A DNA stretch of 64,000 nucleotides, taken from assembly GCF_027580225.2 (NCBI RefSeq), contig NC_073351.2, positions 1,031,001 through 1,095,000 of the forward strand, given 5' to 3'. Positions 11,381 through 26,300 of this stretch are shown piece by piece (the first letter of the stretch is position 1; every line of letters starts with the position of its first letter). Origin of the DNA: Misgurnus anguillicaudatus. Taxonomy: Eukaryota; Chordata; Actinopteri; Cypriniformes; Cobitidae. A program made the position numbers and the translations under genes. The notes under the pieces are model-generated. The model had not been told where the DNA came from. It made no database searches and was given only the letters and a program-made list of their open reading frames with translations.

Positions 11381-14300
11381 CTAGAGGAAAGAATTCAAGT
11401 TTAAACAAATTCAGAAATGTCTAATACAATATTTGAATGGCATTGTATTTTACATAATAAAGACATGTTTCTGTATTATCATCCTTATTACTTTTTTAAA
11501 TGTGGGCTTAGGGCAAGAGTTAGTAAATACTGCTTCAACGTTTGCAACATGTCTCCTGATCCACCTCTGAAAGTTGCTAAATATTGGTCTGGAGAGTAAC
11601 CATTTAAGCTGTTTTGCAAAAGATGTATGACCAACAATTTACCTTATAAGTTTTAATTAATTTTATTCACAGGATAGTTCTCAGATGAGTTATCTAGTCA
11701 ATTAAGAAAAAAACATTTGCCTAAAAATGTGTTCCTGATGAATTTTATGTTAATCTGCAATAGCGCACTTACCCAATTTAAGAAAAAACTGAAGCCAAAA
11801 CGTTATTTACTAATTTTAAACTCTGTGTATGTGTGATAATCATTCTGAAACTGATCTCTAACCAAATTTATTCACAAAATTGCAATTATTTCAGCCTTTT
11901 GATTATAAAGAAAAATACCCACATTTCAGAGTTCATAAGCAGAGAAAATAATATAGACAGGATGAAACCCTTTTTTCCCCATTTTGATTGTTTGTTTGAA
12001 AGCAGACAGTCTGTTCTTTCATTTGATATATTTGTATGTTTATATATTTTTAGAAGAAAATCCTGGAAGGCATTTTGTGAAACTTTTGTGAAAATCACAA
12101 AAAACGCTGGCAGGCAACTTTTCAAAAAATGGCTGGCGAGGAATAAGTTAATGTTCAGTCCTACAGTAAGAAACTCAATTGGTGACATGAAATGAGAGGT
12201 TTACATCGATCACACTTACCCACTGAGTGGACCCTCAAAGTCCTCCTCCCAATAACTGCGCCCCTCCTCTCTGTGCAGGTCCAAATCACACGTAGAAGCA
12301 AAACTATGTTCAAATCCCTCTCCGCCATGAAAGTACAAGGAGTTTCCCTCTGACTGACAGGCATGCTGTTGAATGTATATTGAAAAGAAGTGGTTACAGT
12401 AAAGATGTGTCTAACTGTCAGGTTTTTGTCTTTGTTTTTTTGTCTTTTATGTTTTTGTTCTCGTGTAGCCATGTTCATCTTTTGTTTCCCTGTCCCCCAA
12501 TGTTTCTTGTTCTGATTTGTTGCTTGTCTGTATATATTGCGCTCATGTTCCCATCAGTTTGGTGAGATCATGCCATGCCATGCTTTTGTTTTAGTTCATT
12601 TTTGGATTTAAGCAACCAGGTCAATTTGAATGATTTAGCACTCATGCCCAATTTTTCGTTTTGGACTGAATCATTCCAGATCTCATTTAAAGGGGACATT
12701 TCACAGGACTTTTTCAGATGTAAAATAAATCTTTGGTGTCCCTAGAGTACATATGTGACGTTTTATCCCAAAATACCATATAGATAATTTATTGTAGCAT
12801 GTCAAAATAGGCACTTTATGGGTGTGAGCAAAAATACACAGTTTCTGTGTGTATCCCTTTAAATCCAAATGAGCTGGTGCCCGCACCTCGTTTTCCAGAG
12901 GTGGGCGGAGTCTCAAATCCTTGCGTGCTACAGTGCAGACAGTATCAGACTGCCATAACAAAGCAAGAGATTCTCACAGAACAAGTTAGTAGCGATGTTG
13001 TTCACCTTTTGAACCAGTTTACAAAGTCAATCATCTTTCTATGCATACGAAATACGTGTTTATCAGCAGATGGGGGAGCATTGTGGGATAAAAATAAAGA
13101 CTTTAAGGTCTCATGCTGCCTTCACATGCTAGTGCTGTGCTTTAAACAGGCACAATGATTTTCAACATTTTACAATAAAATACACTTCCACAAACACTCA
13201 GGAGTTTACTTTTTGACGGAACCACACTAGCACATTTTCACATGCTTGCAGAGAGAGGCTTACCAAAACAAACTTACAGGGTCCCTATTCTAATGATATC
13301 ACCATGTATTACATGCAGTCGTTTAAGACGATGGTCTCTGTTCTCTCTGGTAGTTCTGCATGTGTTGCTAAGGACTTGAGGGGTTGTTAATAGACCTTTT
13401 AAAGCTGTGGTTAGCACATGTGCTCGTTGACATTCATCATGTGCTTTGACCTTGTCATGTCATGGAGAATTTTATTTGAGCAATAAATTTTAATATGCTA
13501 TTGATCCTGCTACCTTTACTGTAGCCCCTGGGAAGAAGAGCCAGTTGGCTGTGTCCAGAGGGTCGAAGTTATCCTCCAGCAGACGGGGTCGGTGGGCTGC
13601 GTTCACCACGACAATGTTATCCAGACCCCAGCAAGACTCGTAACCATCGAGTCCTACAGGTGACTCCTGACTCCAGCGCAGATGCATGGCCTCCCCTTTA
13701 CACACTGGAAGCAATGGTAAAAGATGGACCACTGTGCTGCTGTTAGTAGGAGCTCTGTGATCAAGCAAGAGATTTGATGTCAGGTTAAGGTAAATGTGAT
13801 TTAACATTAAGGATGTGATGTTGAAAAAGTATAAACAAACCTGATCTTCTCCAAGATGTTCCAGTTATCAGAGTTGTTCTGACCACAGGAGACAATTATA
13901 TTAGGGTCTGAGTAACTGAACCGGCAAGAACCAGATCCTGGATGACAAAAAACAAGTTTACAGAAAAAATATATACACCTGTATCTTCTAACACTCCAAA
14001 CATTGAACATCAACCCTTTCATAATAAACCCATGGCTAGATAAAGAAGTAGTCATACTTACCCAAAGCAAACTGCAGCATTGAAGCTGTGCTTGTGTTGA
14101 GAGCCACTGTAGTCTAAAAGGGTGAAAAATGACAACATCCTTAATAAAATCATGAACTTCTTATTTGACACATATACACACACACACATTCTGGTTTCCA
14201 TGTTTTGTGGGGACATTCAATAGGTGTAATGTTATTTTATACCATTCAAACTGTATATTCTATTCTATTCCCTTCCCCAAACCCTAATCCCAACCATTTT

Positions 14301-17300
14301 CAAGAAACATCATTCTGTTTGATTTATAGACTTGTTTCCTCATGGGGACCTCAAAATTTCCTATCTTTGTGGGGACAATAAATACCAGGTACTCTTATGG
14401 ATCTTATGAAAAACTTTCCATTATTTTACTCAAAGTCAACGAAAATGTATCAGTTTTTATAATTAATCATTGAAAATCGAATTATGGATTTTGATAGGAA
14501 TAACCTAAAGATGGTATGTGAACGTTTGTAACAGAAAATATTGGTATTCATCTTGTCACTTTCTTGGTATAAAAACACATTATTAGTAAAGATTTTGGAA
14601 CCAAACTCTTCATATACAAATAGCTGAGATTGTGTATGACCACTGGTGTTCACAAACCTGCTTTTGTTTGAACCACTTTTTTTTTGAAAAATGTTCAACT
14701 CATTAATTCCATTTTCAGTTCAGTTGGCAGGCTTTTCCAAAACAGTGTACCTTAAACTAAACATGTGGATTGTGCATTTAGTTTCTCTCTTTGATACTGT
14801 GCAATTCTGATTAGTTGCACCTTATGTAATGATCCCCTTACTACTCTGTTTTGATATTAATTGGCATATAATGTCTGGAGCAAGCTAATTTACATATTTA
14901 AAAACCAATTTAATATAAGACTAATTAATACATTTTCATAACTAAGCAAACTCTGATTGTGTTTAATATTACAATAATGTCATCTATTTGGTTTCTTGTC
15001 CAGTCATAGAGATCGAACAGGTATAATATTCAGTTGAGAAACCTGACTCCAGACAGTCACACAATAGGGCTTTTCACATTGCGCTTAACCCTGGGTTATC
15101 TCCTTCTAAACCCTGCTTTTAAGGTTAGGTTAATCCAGGAAATCTGTTGCTACCTCCATAAGTTTTGTCACAATCACTAACACTCCTGTAATCGTCTGGG
15201 CCAAATACATACAGAACTCCCTCCGGCAACCATCCATGGGCCTAACCCCGTTCCAGTGCATACTTGGCTACCAAGCTCCCATGTTAGCCTGGACCGCTAA
15301 ACCCTCTGATGTTCCTTCCGTCAACATCAGCGTCACTTGTTCCAGGAGTGCAAGGGAGTCTGGGACTTAGCACAATCAACACCCCCAAAGAGTCATTTGC
15401 CATCAACAGCTTCATGTAGATGCACAGAGACCCCAACCTGCTCACAGAGTTTAATGCCTCTCACCCACAGTGCCCTGCTCCAAGATACCAAGCTCGTCCA
15501 CCCCGGCATCAAAGTCCTCGGACTTCTGGAGTAAGCTGTGAAGAGGGGGGTTGGTCACGACTACATCAGGCTGTCTTACCACACAATATTTACAATTGCC
15601 AGAGTTCTAATCACTCACACCTGTTCCCCAGCCCTTGTTTCAAAACAGGCATGGACACTTGCACTTTTCTGCCTGTGTTTGCACAAGCACAACAGACATT
15701 ATTAAGTCAATCCTGACAGCAGTGTCCAAGATCATATTAGGCCCTGTTCACACTGAAGTATTTTTAGAAAATTGATTTTGAGGAAAACATCCCCAACATA
15801 ACATCATCACGATATGTGGTAACTAGAGAAGCAGGCTGCGTCTCGCGCTCTTGATAAATGTTTTTGCTCATCTTTAACTCACCGCTTGTAACCTAATTCT
15901 CTCATAAACTTATTCAAAAGTGAAGGATCCACTCATTTGCTGATCTGCTGTCGAATTGTTGCGACTACAGTGAGGCTCAAAAGTTTGTGAACTTTTGGTA
16001 AATATGAGCAAAGAAAGCTATAAAAAATAATCTGTTTCTTTTTAAGCTTTCATTTAAAAAAAATCACAAAAATATAATGTTTCATTGAAGTAAAACAATT
16101 GAAAGTGGAGGGGAAATTACATTACAATATAAATATTTATTCTCTAATACTCATTGGGCATAAATATGGACACCCCTTTATTTAATCCTCTTTGCTACCT
16201 CCATTTGCAAGGTCTCTGACACAAAGTCAAAGTCCCGCCATAGCCATCCCAGTTCCCTGACCTGAACTATTCAGAAAATGACTGAAGAGTAGAAAGCAGC
16301 AACATATGAAGGGTCTGGAGAAATTCTGTATTAAGGAATAATCTAAGATCACCTGCCATGAATTCTTCAACCTTAATGATAGAAAGCATTAATCATTTGA
16401 TATTTGAGATTAAATAAAACTTACCCCTGAGTTAAGCAGTTCTCACTGGACTCTGTCGTCTATGTGACGCAACAGTTAGCACTCAGCACATGATCATTTC
16501 AAATCCGTTTACAAGACGAATGCTCTTGCTATGTTTAATATAAAGTTTATGTTGCGTTGTAAAAATGATGAAATTATCTTCATCAGTGCTTAATTCATAA
16601 TGAGAACGTATTAACACAAGCTTTTTTATTTGGTTATAATATATAACACTATAAACAATAATATATGTAATTTTATATACAAAATATTAGTGCTGGGCAA
16701 AGATTAATAATACAAAATAAAAGTGATCTTCCGCACAACACATGTGCGTGTACTGTGTCCAATAACCGTGCATATTTAACCACACACACACACATTCATA
16801 TATTCATTTCAGAATTGTTTTACTTATATATAATTGTTTTTAATTTATTTTTAATATAGAATATATAAAAATATAAATAAATATATATATAAACATGTAA
16901 ATGTTTCTTAAATACATACATGAATGTGTGTGTATTTATTTATACATAATAATTACACACAGCACATACTCATATATTATGCCAAAAATCACTTTTATTT
17001 TGTATGCGTTCAATCGCGATCAAAACTTGCCCAGCACTACAAAATATAATTCTATCTTGACATGCATATTATCTGGTTTATCATGGTCTAGTTTTATTCA
17101 GAGGACTCGCCTTTAAAAAGTAATTACTTTAGATGTTATTTTGTAATATTTATGGCTTAAATTCTCTGCTATCTTTTAAAATTCCGCAGATTTTTCCAAA
17201 AAATTTCCACAGAAAAAGCAAAAAAGTCTGCAGATTCCAGCTTGCTCTGCTGATACCTTAACTCTTTCACCGCCAGCGTTTTTTAAAAATGTTGCCAACC

Positions 17301-20300
17301 AGCGCCAGCGTTTTTCATGATTTTCACAAAAGTTTAATGCCTTCCAGAAAATGTTCTTTTTCAAATATATAAACATACAATATACCAAATGAAAGAACAG
17401 ACCCTCTGCTTTCAAAAAAAAAAAAAAAAAAACGTTTCATCCTACCTTGAGTAGTTCTTTTGTAATCAGCTTTTGAATATGGGTAGGTTTCTGCAAATAC
17501 ACCACATTTTGAGCAAAAAGCTGAGATAATTCCATTTTTGAGACGGACTTTTCATAGAGATCCTATTCAGAGCGATCTTTAAAACAGACACGGACATGCA
17601 GCAGCTTGCCATAGGGCAATACTTCCGGTTTTAAAAAGTTGCGGAAGGGCGCCACCTAGTGGATTGTATTGCGGAAATACTCGTCATTGGCGGGGAAGCG
17701 TTTTCTCTTGATTGACGAGATATCTCGTCAATGTCGGGGAAAGAGTTAAAGGGACATTTCGCCGGTGTCATGATTTCGGTCTTACCGGTTTGCTGTATGC
17801 CCTGTTTCCCTGTGTTGTTTTGTAGTTGTTGACAGATTCACACGCGCGCCCCACACAGGTGTTCCTGGTTCTCTGTGATTTCCTCACCGCTTCATCTCAC
17901 CTGAAGCTTGTTTATTCCCAATCGGCAGTAGTATAAAGCTCGCTTTATTCCCCTCAGTATTTGCGAGTCCGTCATTAAATGTACTTGATGTGCTTTTGAT
18001 GTATGTCGCCGTATCTTGTCTTGTCTAGTCAAGTTATCTTTAATATTCAGTCTGTGTTATCTGCTGTTCGCTATTTCAGAGATACAGCTGCTGTTTGATC
18101 TCCTGTGGATGTTTTTTCTCAGCTGTGGATTACGACCTGCTATTGGATTTATAAAGACTATATTCCCTCAGAGACTTTTGCCATCTGTTGCCATCTCAGC
18201 AAGCAAGAGAGTTTTCGCCCTTAAGGATATGCCCAGTTGCGGGTTCTAATGACTGTTTCTCTGTATATCCATAGATTGCCGTGGAAAGCCCGTCTGGCTC
18301 AGCCCATCAACCCTCCTGTTTCTCCACCTGTGGTTTCCCGCTGCGGAGGCATGGTAATTTGGTTGGTCTCTTCCCGGTGGTAGGGTAAAGAGTGTCCGAT
18401 CATGCGGGCTTCTGTGCTGCGGCGCGCACAGGAGCGGCCTACGTGCCTCACCCCATATTGGGGTCCAGACGCTTGTGTAGCTCCCCGTGCCGAGGACGGG
18501 TGGGGCATCTCCTATCTCTCTGTTCGGTGTGACATTGGGGTCAAGACGCTTGTGTAGTTCCCCGTGCTGAGGACGGGCGGGGCATCTCCTATCTCTCTGT
18601 TCGGTGTGAGATCGGGGTTCAGATACCCGAGTAATTCCCCGGGTCGAGGAAGGCCGTGGAAAGTCGAGGCATCTTCTGTTCTTCGTTAACCATCAGCAGT
18701 TTATTCTGTTATCTTCTATTGTCAAATAAAAGTACCTTTTTGCATTGGGATCCTGACTCTGTCTTTCCTTACAGTCGGTAGAAACATTAATCTTTATTAA
18801 AGTGGGTCATATTTGTAGTTGAAATGTAACATAAATTTAGAATTTGGTGCCTATTTGACCGAGAAAAGACAAAGTGAGTTTAGGGCGCATTTGTATGGAA
18901 AACTACAACTCCCACAATGCACAGCTCTGCAAGCCACTCCCACTAATCAGAAATGCTCAGCTATATACTATTGTTTACATTCATGCCAAAGTAGTATAAA
19001 AAAAGAAAATAGAAACACTCACTTTATAAAACACTCAAACGTCCGTTTATCCCTTTGGCCGTCGCTTTCAGTTTTGGATTCTAAAATATGTATCAAGAAC
19101 ACCGGTGTCCATATACAGTACAAAGCTTGAGTGGTTGGTTCACCACACAAACAAATTGTGTCTTAGGAGCAGACTTCACTCAGTTTCTTATTTATCTTTG
19201 AGAGTGCTTGGCCAAACATATAAATAATCCCAAAGAAGAAAATGCCGCACCCTGCAAACAAATGCGTCCACCGCACAATATGTTTACTCCTAGACGCGCT
19301 GGCTCATCGTCTGTGCCCGTGAGCCAAAACGCGTCTGTGAAACAAACATGCCCAGACCCAAAGTACCTCTCTTCCCGGAATCATTCATCACACAAACGTC
19401 CATATCCTGATCTGATGCAGAAAATTCCTACAGAAGTACAGCGAGAGTACAGGCAGTCCAGGCTCCTCTACGCAGCAGAGGCCGTGGCTGCGGCCTCCTC
19501 CCCGGGCTTCTCTGACTTCTGTTCCTCCATCTGCCGCAGCTCTTCACTGTATTGTGGCTCATAAAGGTAGCCACGAACAGCGGATTAGAGCATCACGCTT
19601 GCGAAATTACCCTCTTCCAATATTGATTATCCTCCACTATTATTGTAACATGAAGTCTGACTCGCTCCACATCATCTGCTAGCTAAGCTTAGCAGAAAGA
19701 TGGCGGCTGACCATTTCTTTTCGAGTGTTCATGTATTTCCGCAAGTCCCACCCACTGATCTGTAATAGTTCTGTAGCGTGAGTGGAATATAGGGACCCAC
19801 CCATAGCCATCCCATTGGAAAACTGAGGAATCAGTGTTTGTAGTCTTATGGTGCATTCCCACAAGCCGTGGTAGAGGTGGCAAAAGTGCGCTAATCATGC
19901 GTAGTTGGACGCTTGAACATTTGAGTTCACGCGCTTCATTTGCGCATGAAATTTTAGTCATTCGAGACATTCACGCGGAAATTCGCGTCATGGGAGGGGC
20001 TTCACTGAGACTCCACTCCACTCGTTTCCTGTAATCATGTTACTACTACAGCAAGGTCCTGATTGGTTAACGCAGCGCGGAAACCCGCAGAAGTTCAGAT
20101 TTTTCAACTTGCGCGTTTTCCGCAGCAACGGTCAATTCGCGCGGACCAAAGATTTGTGACATAAACTAAATAAACTATAGCTACTAAACAAACTAAAAAA
20201 GACTGTATACTCCTTGGTGACTATAACATTGATATTTCTAAGGAAGATGGGGCAAAACAAGATTTCATGAACACATTGCATTCCTCCTCTTTTCCCCCAC

Positions 20301-23300
20301 TGTTAATAGATTTACAGAGTTACACCGTCATTCAAAATGATTATTGATAATATCATTACAAAGGTTCAAAATACCAAGCTGGTGACGGGAGTCGTGCAGT
20401 CTGGCATCACAGATCATGTTCAAATTGCAATATTATTTTGCTCTGGCAAATCATTCTCTCTACTCTGTAAAATGTAAACTAAAATCCTAAATGAGATAAC
20501 CTTACAGCACTTAACTGTTAACTTACAGGTAGGGATCGACCGATATGGATTTTTTTGTGCCGAGCCATTACCGATTTTTTTCCATCAGCTTTAGCACACC
20601 CTAGGGCCCTATAATAAATGCGAGTGGGACAGTTATTTTGCCTCAGCTCACTTGAAACGCATAAAACTGAACAAAAACATGAGGATTTGTGTTCGGACTT
20701 CGGTCAGATAGTAGAGCGCATGCACGTGAGAGAGGTGCAGTGAGAGAGACATGGATGAGAGAGTGCATGTATCTTTGCGCTGCCAGTGAACGCAAATGTT
20801 GACAAAACTTACAAAATAACACATCTCCGGTCACATAAAATTCATGTGGGAACTGCTCGGAACTGCGCTTTCCACAATGACGAGAAACTATCAGCAATGG
20901 ATATTGATGTTTAGCCTTTTACTACTACATATATTTATGGAGATGAGAATTAAAAACCCACCCTGTCCAGCTATCATCAGCTGTTCGGATGATCACATGA
21001 CCTGCGTTCGCTTGCGGCATTATAAGCACGCGTCCAAACGTCAGACTTGTGGTCGCTGAATAAAACTCCTACAAATACCACAGAATCATGGAACAACGTC
21101 AGCATTATTTAATCCTATGACCGACCAGTGTTCGTAACAGCTGCCGTATGCATATGGTGAAGAAGTTTATTTTAATCCCAATCTACATGAATATGAGTTT
21201 ACCATTATAATCACATGCAATTTGTTTACCATGAAGTTATGCAGTATCTGCCCAATCTGCCCAATCTACATGAATATGAGTTTACCATTATAATCACATG
21301 CAATTTGTTTACCATGAAGTTATGCATTATTTGTGTCATGTGTTATGCTGTGTGTGGGCCAGGAGTTTGTTTGCCATGGGATTGCTATTGCAACCCAGCT
21401 GTGTGTATTCATTTAAAGAATCATCTGGACCAGCTGTCTGTATTCATGTTTCAGGGCACAAAGGGTTTTAGTATTAGCAAATAGCCAAGGGTCAAATAGG
21501 TTATGGAAAGGAGACACTGGTCTGAGGGATGTCATGTGGTTCTTGCCTGAACAGAAACATATTGTTTTAACCATATTGTTTCAACAAAGCATTCGCATAA
21601 TTTGTCTAGTAAAGGTACTTAACTCGAAATAGTTATTTGTACGAAACAAAGCACTCGCGGTCATAACACAGACCAACCAAATAAATAAATTAAAACCTTA
21701 TCTTTTCGTATGGTCGGGTTGCGATTTTGGAACTTTCGTGTGTCTTGTGAATAGGATGCCACACAGACCCGTTTGCCACTGAACCTGCATTAACAACGAC
21801 AGTGGGGCCTCCGGCCTTAGTCAAACGGGCTGGCACGTATGGTCAGGTTGCGATGTTGGCGCTTTCTCGTGGTCTTGTAAATAATATAATTATGCCGCAA
21901 TAGTTAGTCTGTCTGAAACTAAGCTGATTTAACCACATCACTGTGTGACACTTGCATTACATGTGAACGGCCCCTACGCTAATATGATTTTGTTTTTCTC
22001 TCCCTGTCTCGTTCTCGACCCCGAGGACAATGGGACAAACAGACCCAGTTGGGGTAGATGTGAAAGTCGGCACACCTCTGATCTACTGGTCGTCCTTCAA
22101 CGTGATGCCCAGCTGATGCCTGACCAACGATCACCGGCAGGACCCGCTTAATCTCCGCTTAATCTCCTTATCCGTTTATATGTGTGTATGTACATATATA
22201 TCTCCCAAGGGATTTTCCCTCCTAGGACTTTTTTTTTATTTCCTCGGCTAAACAGCCCGGGTTTTTTTTCTCCTAGGGGTTTTTTTTACCCCGGGGAGGC
22301 AGCCTTCTTGGGCTTAACTTAGCTTCCTCTTCTAGACGTTACATTAGTAATACGCTCGCTTATAATGTTGAGTCATAGTCGCAGCAAATTTGTCTGCTTA
22401 TGCTATTGTGTATTATGTTGTGCTATCTGTCATTTTTCTGTGCCTTTACTGCTTCTATTAATGTAAAGCTGCTTTGAAACAATTAAGTATTGTGAAAAGC
22501 GCTATATAAATAAAATTGAATTGAATTGAATTGAATTGTGACTGACAGGATTCCTCTTCTGTTTACAGGTTTTTCTTTCAAATTAATCTTGAATCTGAAC
22601 ACATCTGAATTGGCACACCATAACACTCCTAATGCTCTCTCTGCAGGAAGTGCATCTTTACTCAAATCCAAGTCTCTGACACCTGCAAATCTTTCACTTT
22701 CTTTTCCTACTCTTTTTTGCTTGGTTCCTTGAAGAAACTTGTTGGTGTGTTTTTTATCACCTGCCAAAGCATCCAGATCTCCAAAAAGTGGGTTTGAAAT
22801 TACCTTTGCTTGTCGGTCAACAAACTCCACCAGCTGAATGAACTTGGCTCTTCTTCTGTTGTGCTCCTCATACTCGTAAGCATATGCTCTCCATCTTTCA
22901 CGCAACTTGTATGGTAGCTTTGAGATAATAATCCTCATGTTGGTAGGATTATCCAACTCATCCATATATTCGATGTCCTCCATTATATTAAGTGATTAAG
23001 AACAATGAAAATGCACTTAAAGACTTTCCATCTTCAGACTTTATTTCAGGCCATTTGAATGTTTTTTGCATTAAGGCTGTTGCAATTTGTAGTTCATTTC
23101 CAAACTTCTCCTGCAAAAGTTTCATTGATCTCCATGAACAAAGGAACATCACGTTGAGGTAGACAGGACATATGTTGGTTCTTCACTAGCATTGCTGTGA
23201 TATCTGTCTGACGTTGCATCACTCTTTGAAGTTCTGATGTTTCATTATTACGGCCATATAGTTCATTGACTGCTGCTGACTTTTCCTTAGAAGTATTTGT

Positions 23301-26300
23301 TTTCTCAGGTCTGACACTTACAGGCATACTTGGGTATGTTACCTCATGATGCGGTTACTTTTTGACATGTCTTGATGATACACTGTATTTGTCACATTCA
23401 TATTGCTCCAGTTTTGGAATGCATACAGCAGCTGCTTGAATAGCCTCATTTTGACCTGCATACTGTTGCTGATCTTCACAAACTTGATACACTTTACTTT
23501 TAGCTGAAGACATTGCAAGAGCTGTTTCTATTTCCAACTTTTCCATTTCAGCCTTTAACTTTGCCTCTTTCATTTCCAACTCCTGCCTTTCCTTCAAAGT
23601 GGCTGCTTTAGCCAACAAAGCTGCTCTGTTAGCTTCTTCCTTAAGACGAGCTGTGGATGCATTAGATATTGAGGATTTTTTGGAAACAGAAGCTGGTTTA
23701 CTTCCTGACTTATTAGAAGTGTTTGACTTGCAAGACACCATTGAAATACTGTCCATAGCTGTGACTTCATTGTCACAAGTTTGAGACATCTTAAAGCTTT
23801 TCTTTGTTTCTTTAATCCACAAGTCCACTTTTTCCATGAATTTTTGGCAGCATAATAATTTAGGTTGAAACCAGAAATTCTGATCTGCATCATGCTCTTC
23901 ATCAATTAAATACAGCAACACTGATCCATTAATTTCAACAAATTCTACAAATTCTGTTTGTAGACTTTAAACTGAATGTTTTCCACATCAAGTAAATTGC
24001 AAGCATTCTCCATGAGCAATTAAATCTCGTTTGATTTTACAGTTAATTGTCTCAACTTGCTTCTTCTGGCATTTATTTTTAAGTGGAGTTTCTCTTCCAA
24101 ACTTCCTTGACGGTTGGCGCCCTCTTGCGTTGAGTCTGTGTAATTGCATCTTCATCGTCGTCTTTGCCGTCCACCATTATATTAAACTTCAACACGTGCA
24201 AGTTAACTTATGAATTAAGTTGTTCATCAACACTTAATGCAGTAATATGATCGATCTCCCTTCATGTAACTTCATTGAACACAACATTGCATGACATGAT
24301 CCGTGGCAAATGAGCTCTTCTGACTCCACGTGCACGTTCTTCTAACGTGCTCTATAATGTGCACTTGCAGTAATTTCTTTTTGCTTAAACAACGTAGAAA
24401 GCTTTTGACTTACATGTAAGGAACATGTGTTATTCTTATTTGTTTTCCACCAGTTTTGACGCGTATCTTGCTTCCTTGTATATATCACTTAAAGTCCTTA
24501 TTCCTTTACAGTGAATTATTCTTCTTCCAAATTTCAATAAAGACTCACATTTTTAAACTAGAAAATGCACTTCCAGAGGAACCGCAAAAGTGTGCTTGCT
24601 CTGGTGCGGTCACTAACTTGATTTGTGAAATGTAAAATTTTAAAATGTTTTTTATCTTGTGCATTATCACATTGGAGTCCCAAGTTCATGTTCAAAGTTT
24701 GGTTTCAATTAGAGATGCTCCGATCGCCGATCAGTGCCGATCACAGAATGAAAGTGGAATGGGAATCTTTTATCTATAATCTAGCAGAGTTTGCACTATT
24801 TGTAGAAATGAAACTAACTATAAATTAGGTATATTATTGTTTTAATAGAGAATCAAATAAATAAGCACACCAAATATTTCTTCTTCCAAAGAGAAATGTG
24901 CCTTTAAAAAGGTTTATGTCTGTTAAAAGTAATTAAAATAAAACACTTCACAGTCTTTTCTTTACTGTATGAATTAAATATACACGCATTCGTATGAAGT
25001 ACAACAGTTCTTCACTGATGAATGAACAGAGAGTAATTTTATTGAGAGATGAATTAGGATACTGTAGCTTTAAGACGTGAGAGAGGTCACTCCGTTCACA
25101 TGCACTGATGACTTCTGTGTATGCGTGCCGCGGGTGTCCGCAAACAAGAGCAGCTGTGAGGAAAATGGAAGTTTAAACCTTCAAAACTTTAAAACGAATG
25201 CAAATAAACTTTCGGCATGAGGATGCAATTGTCCGCTATCGATATGTGCTGTATATGCTGTTTGATAGGTATGTGAAGACGCATCGCGCTGAGGACCGGA
25301 GCGCGTCCTCATAGAAAATACGCATATCTCTGTAAAGGCATAGAGAGAAATCCAGATCTGCACGTCACACATGAGCAACGGGTTACAAAATGCTCGCACT
25401 GTGTAAAATGGTCTCTAATTGCAGCCGCATCAGGAACGCTATGATGACAAAAGTAAACAAAAAGATCGGCTCATCATGAGATCGGCAATTTTAGCGAGTG
25501 CCGATCGCGTCATTTAATGCCGTTATCGGACGATTACGATCGGTGGCCGATCGATCGGAGCATCCCTAGTTTCAATACGTGAAAGCATCAATATCAGAGA
25601 AAGCTCTCATATACACTGACATGTAACATGTTTACTTAAAACATAAGCATTGGACTCTGACATAACATTAGTTTGTGTCCATTGAAACCCGTCATTACTC
25701 CCGCTTATGATTAAATGACAGGAGAGGGACTCGTCCACAGACCATCTCCTCAGTAATCTGAAGAGAAGCGGTCAAAAATGGACAAAAAGAGACGGATTTA
25801 AATACCAGGTGTAAACGTGATGTGTCTCTCTCGTCCACTTGTGATCCGATCGATGAAAACGCATCTTAATACCAAGTGTAACAGCCCCTGGGATATTTTT
25901 CCTCGCGTTGATGAAAAAGGAGTGTCTAAGCTACGTTTATGGTTGCTTGTTGTATGTGATTTTAAGCGGACATATCATGAAAATCAGACTTTTTCCATGT
26001 TTAACATAAATCTGTGTGCTTTGACGGATCACAGGCAAAGGACATTGCAAATTGTTCATTTTTTTCATTGCTTTTGCTTTGTAGCTACTGGAAGCCATGT
26101 TAACCTTGGCATGACACGGCCGGGCCACCGTACGAGTTAAAACGTGTTACGAATGGGGGGGGGCTAGAAAGTATTATTCAGTTGGTTGTCATATAGAATT
26201 TACCGCTAGATGGGAGTAGATCCTACACAGTGGAACTTTAAGATAATCTTAAAAACATGAGACTTAAAGGTGCAGTGTGTATATTTTAGCGGCATCTAGT

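Noticed and set aside
11833..12195. 120-codon plus frame inside a reelin intron
   Set aside because: It falls in a partial MITE copy and is also open on the minus strand; low-complexity residues, no domain.
12380..12565. Possible extra reelin exon upstream of 12365
   Set aside because: It is on the wrong strand, T-rich and without reelin residues; the neighbouring exons already join in phase without it.
19208..19564. 118-codon frame starting [15 protein letters not shown]
   Set aside because: It lies in a dispersed repeat whose relatives (29155-29290, 31800-31930) do not keep the frame; no domain is visible.
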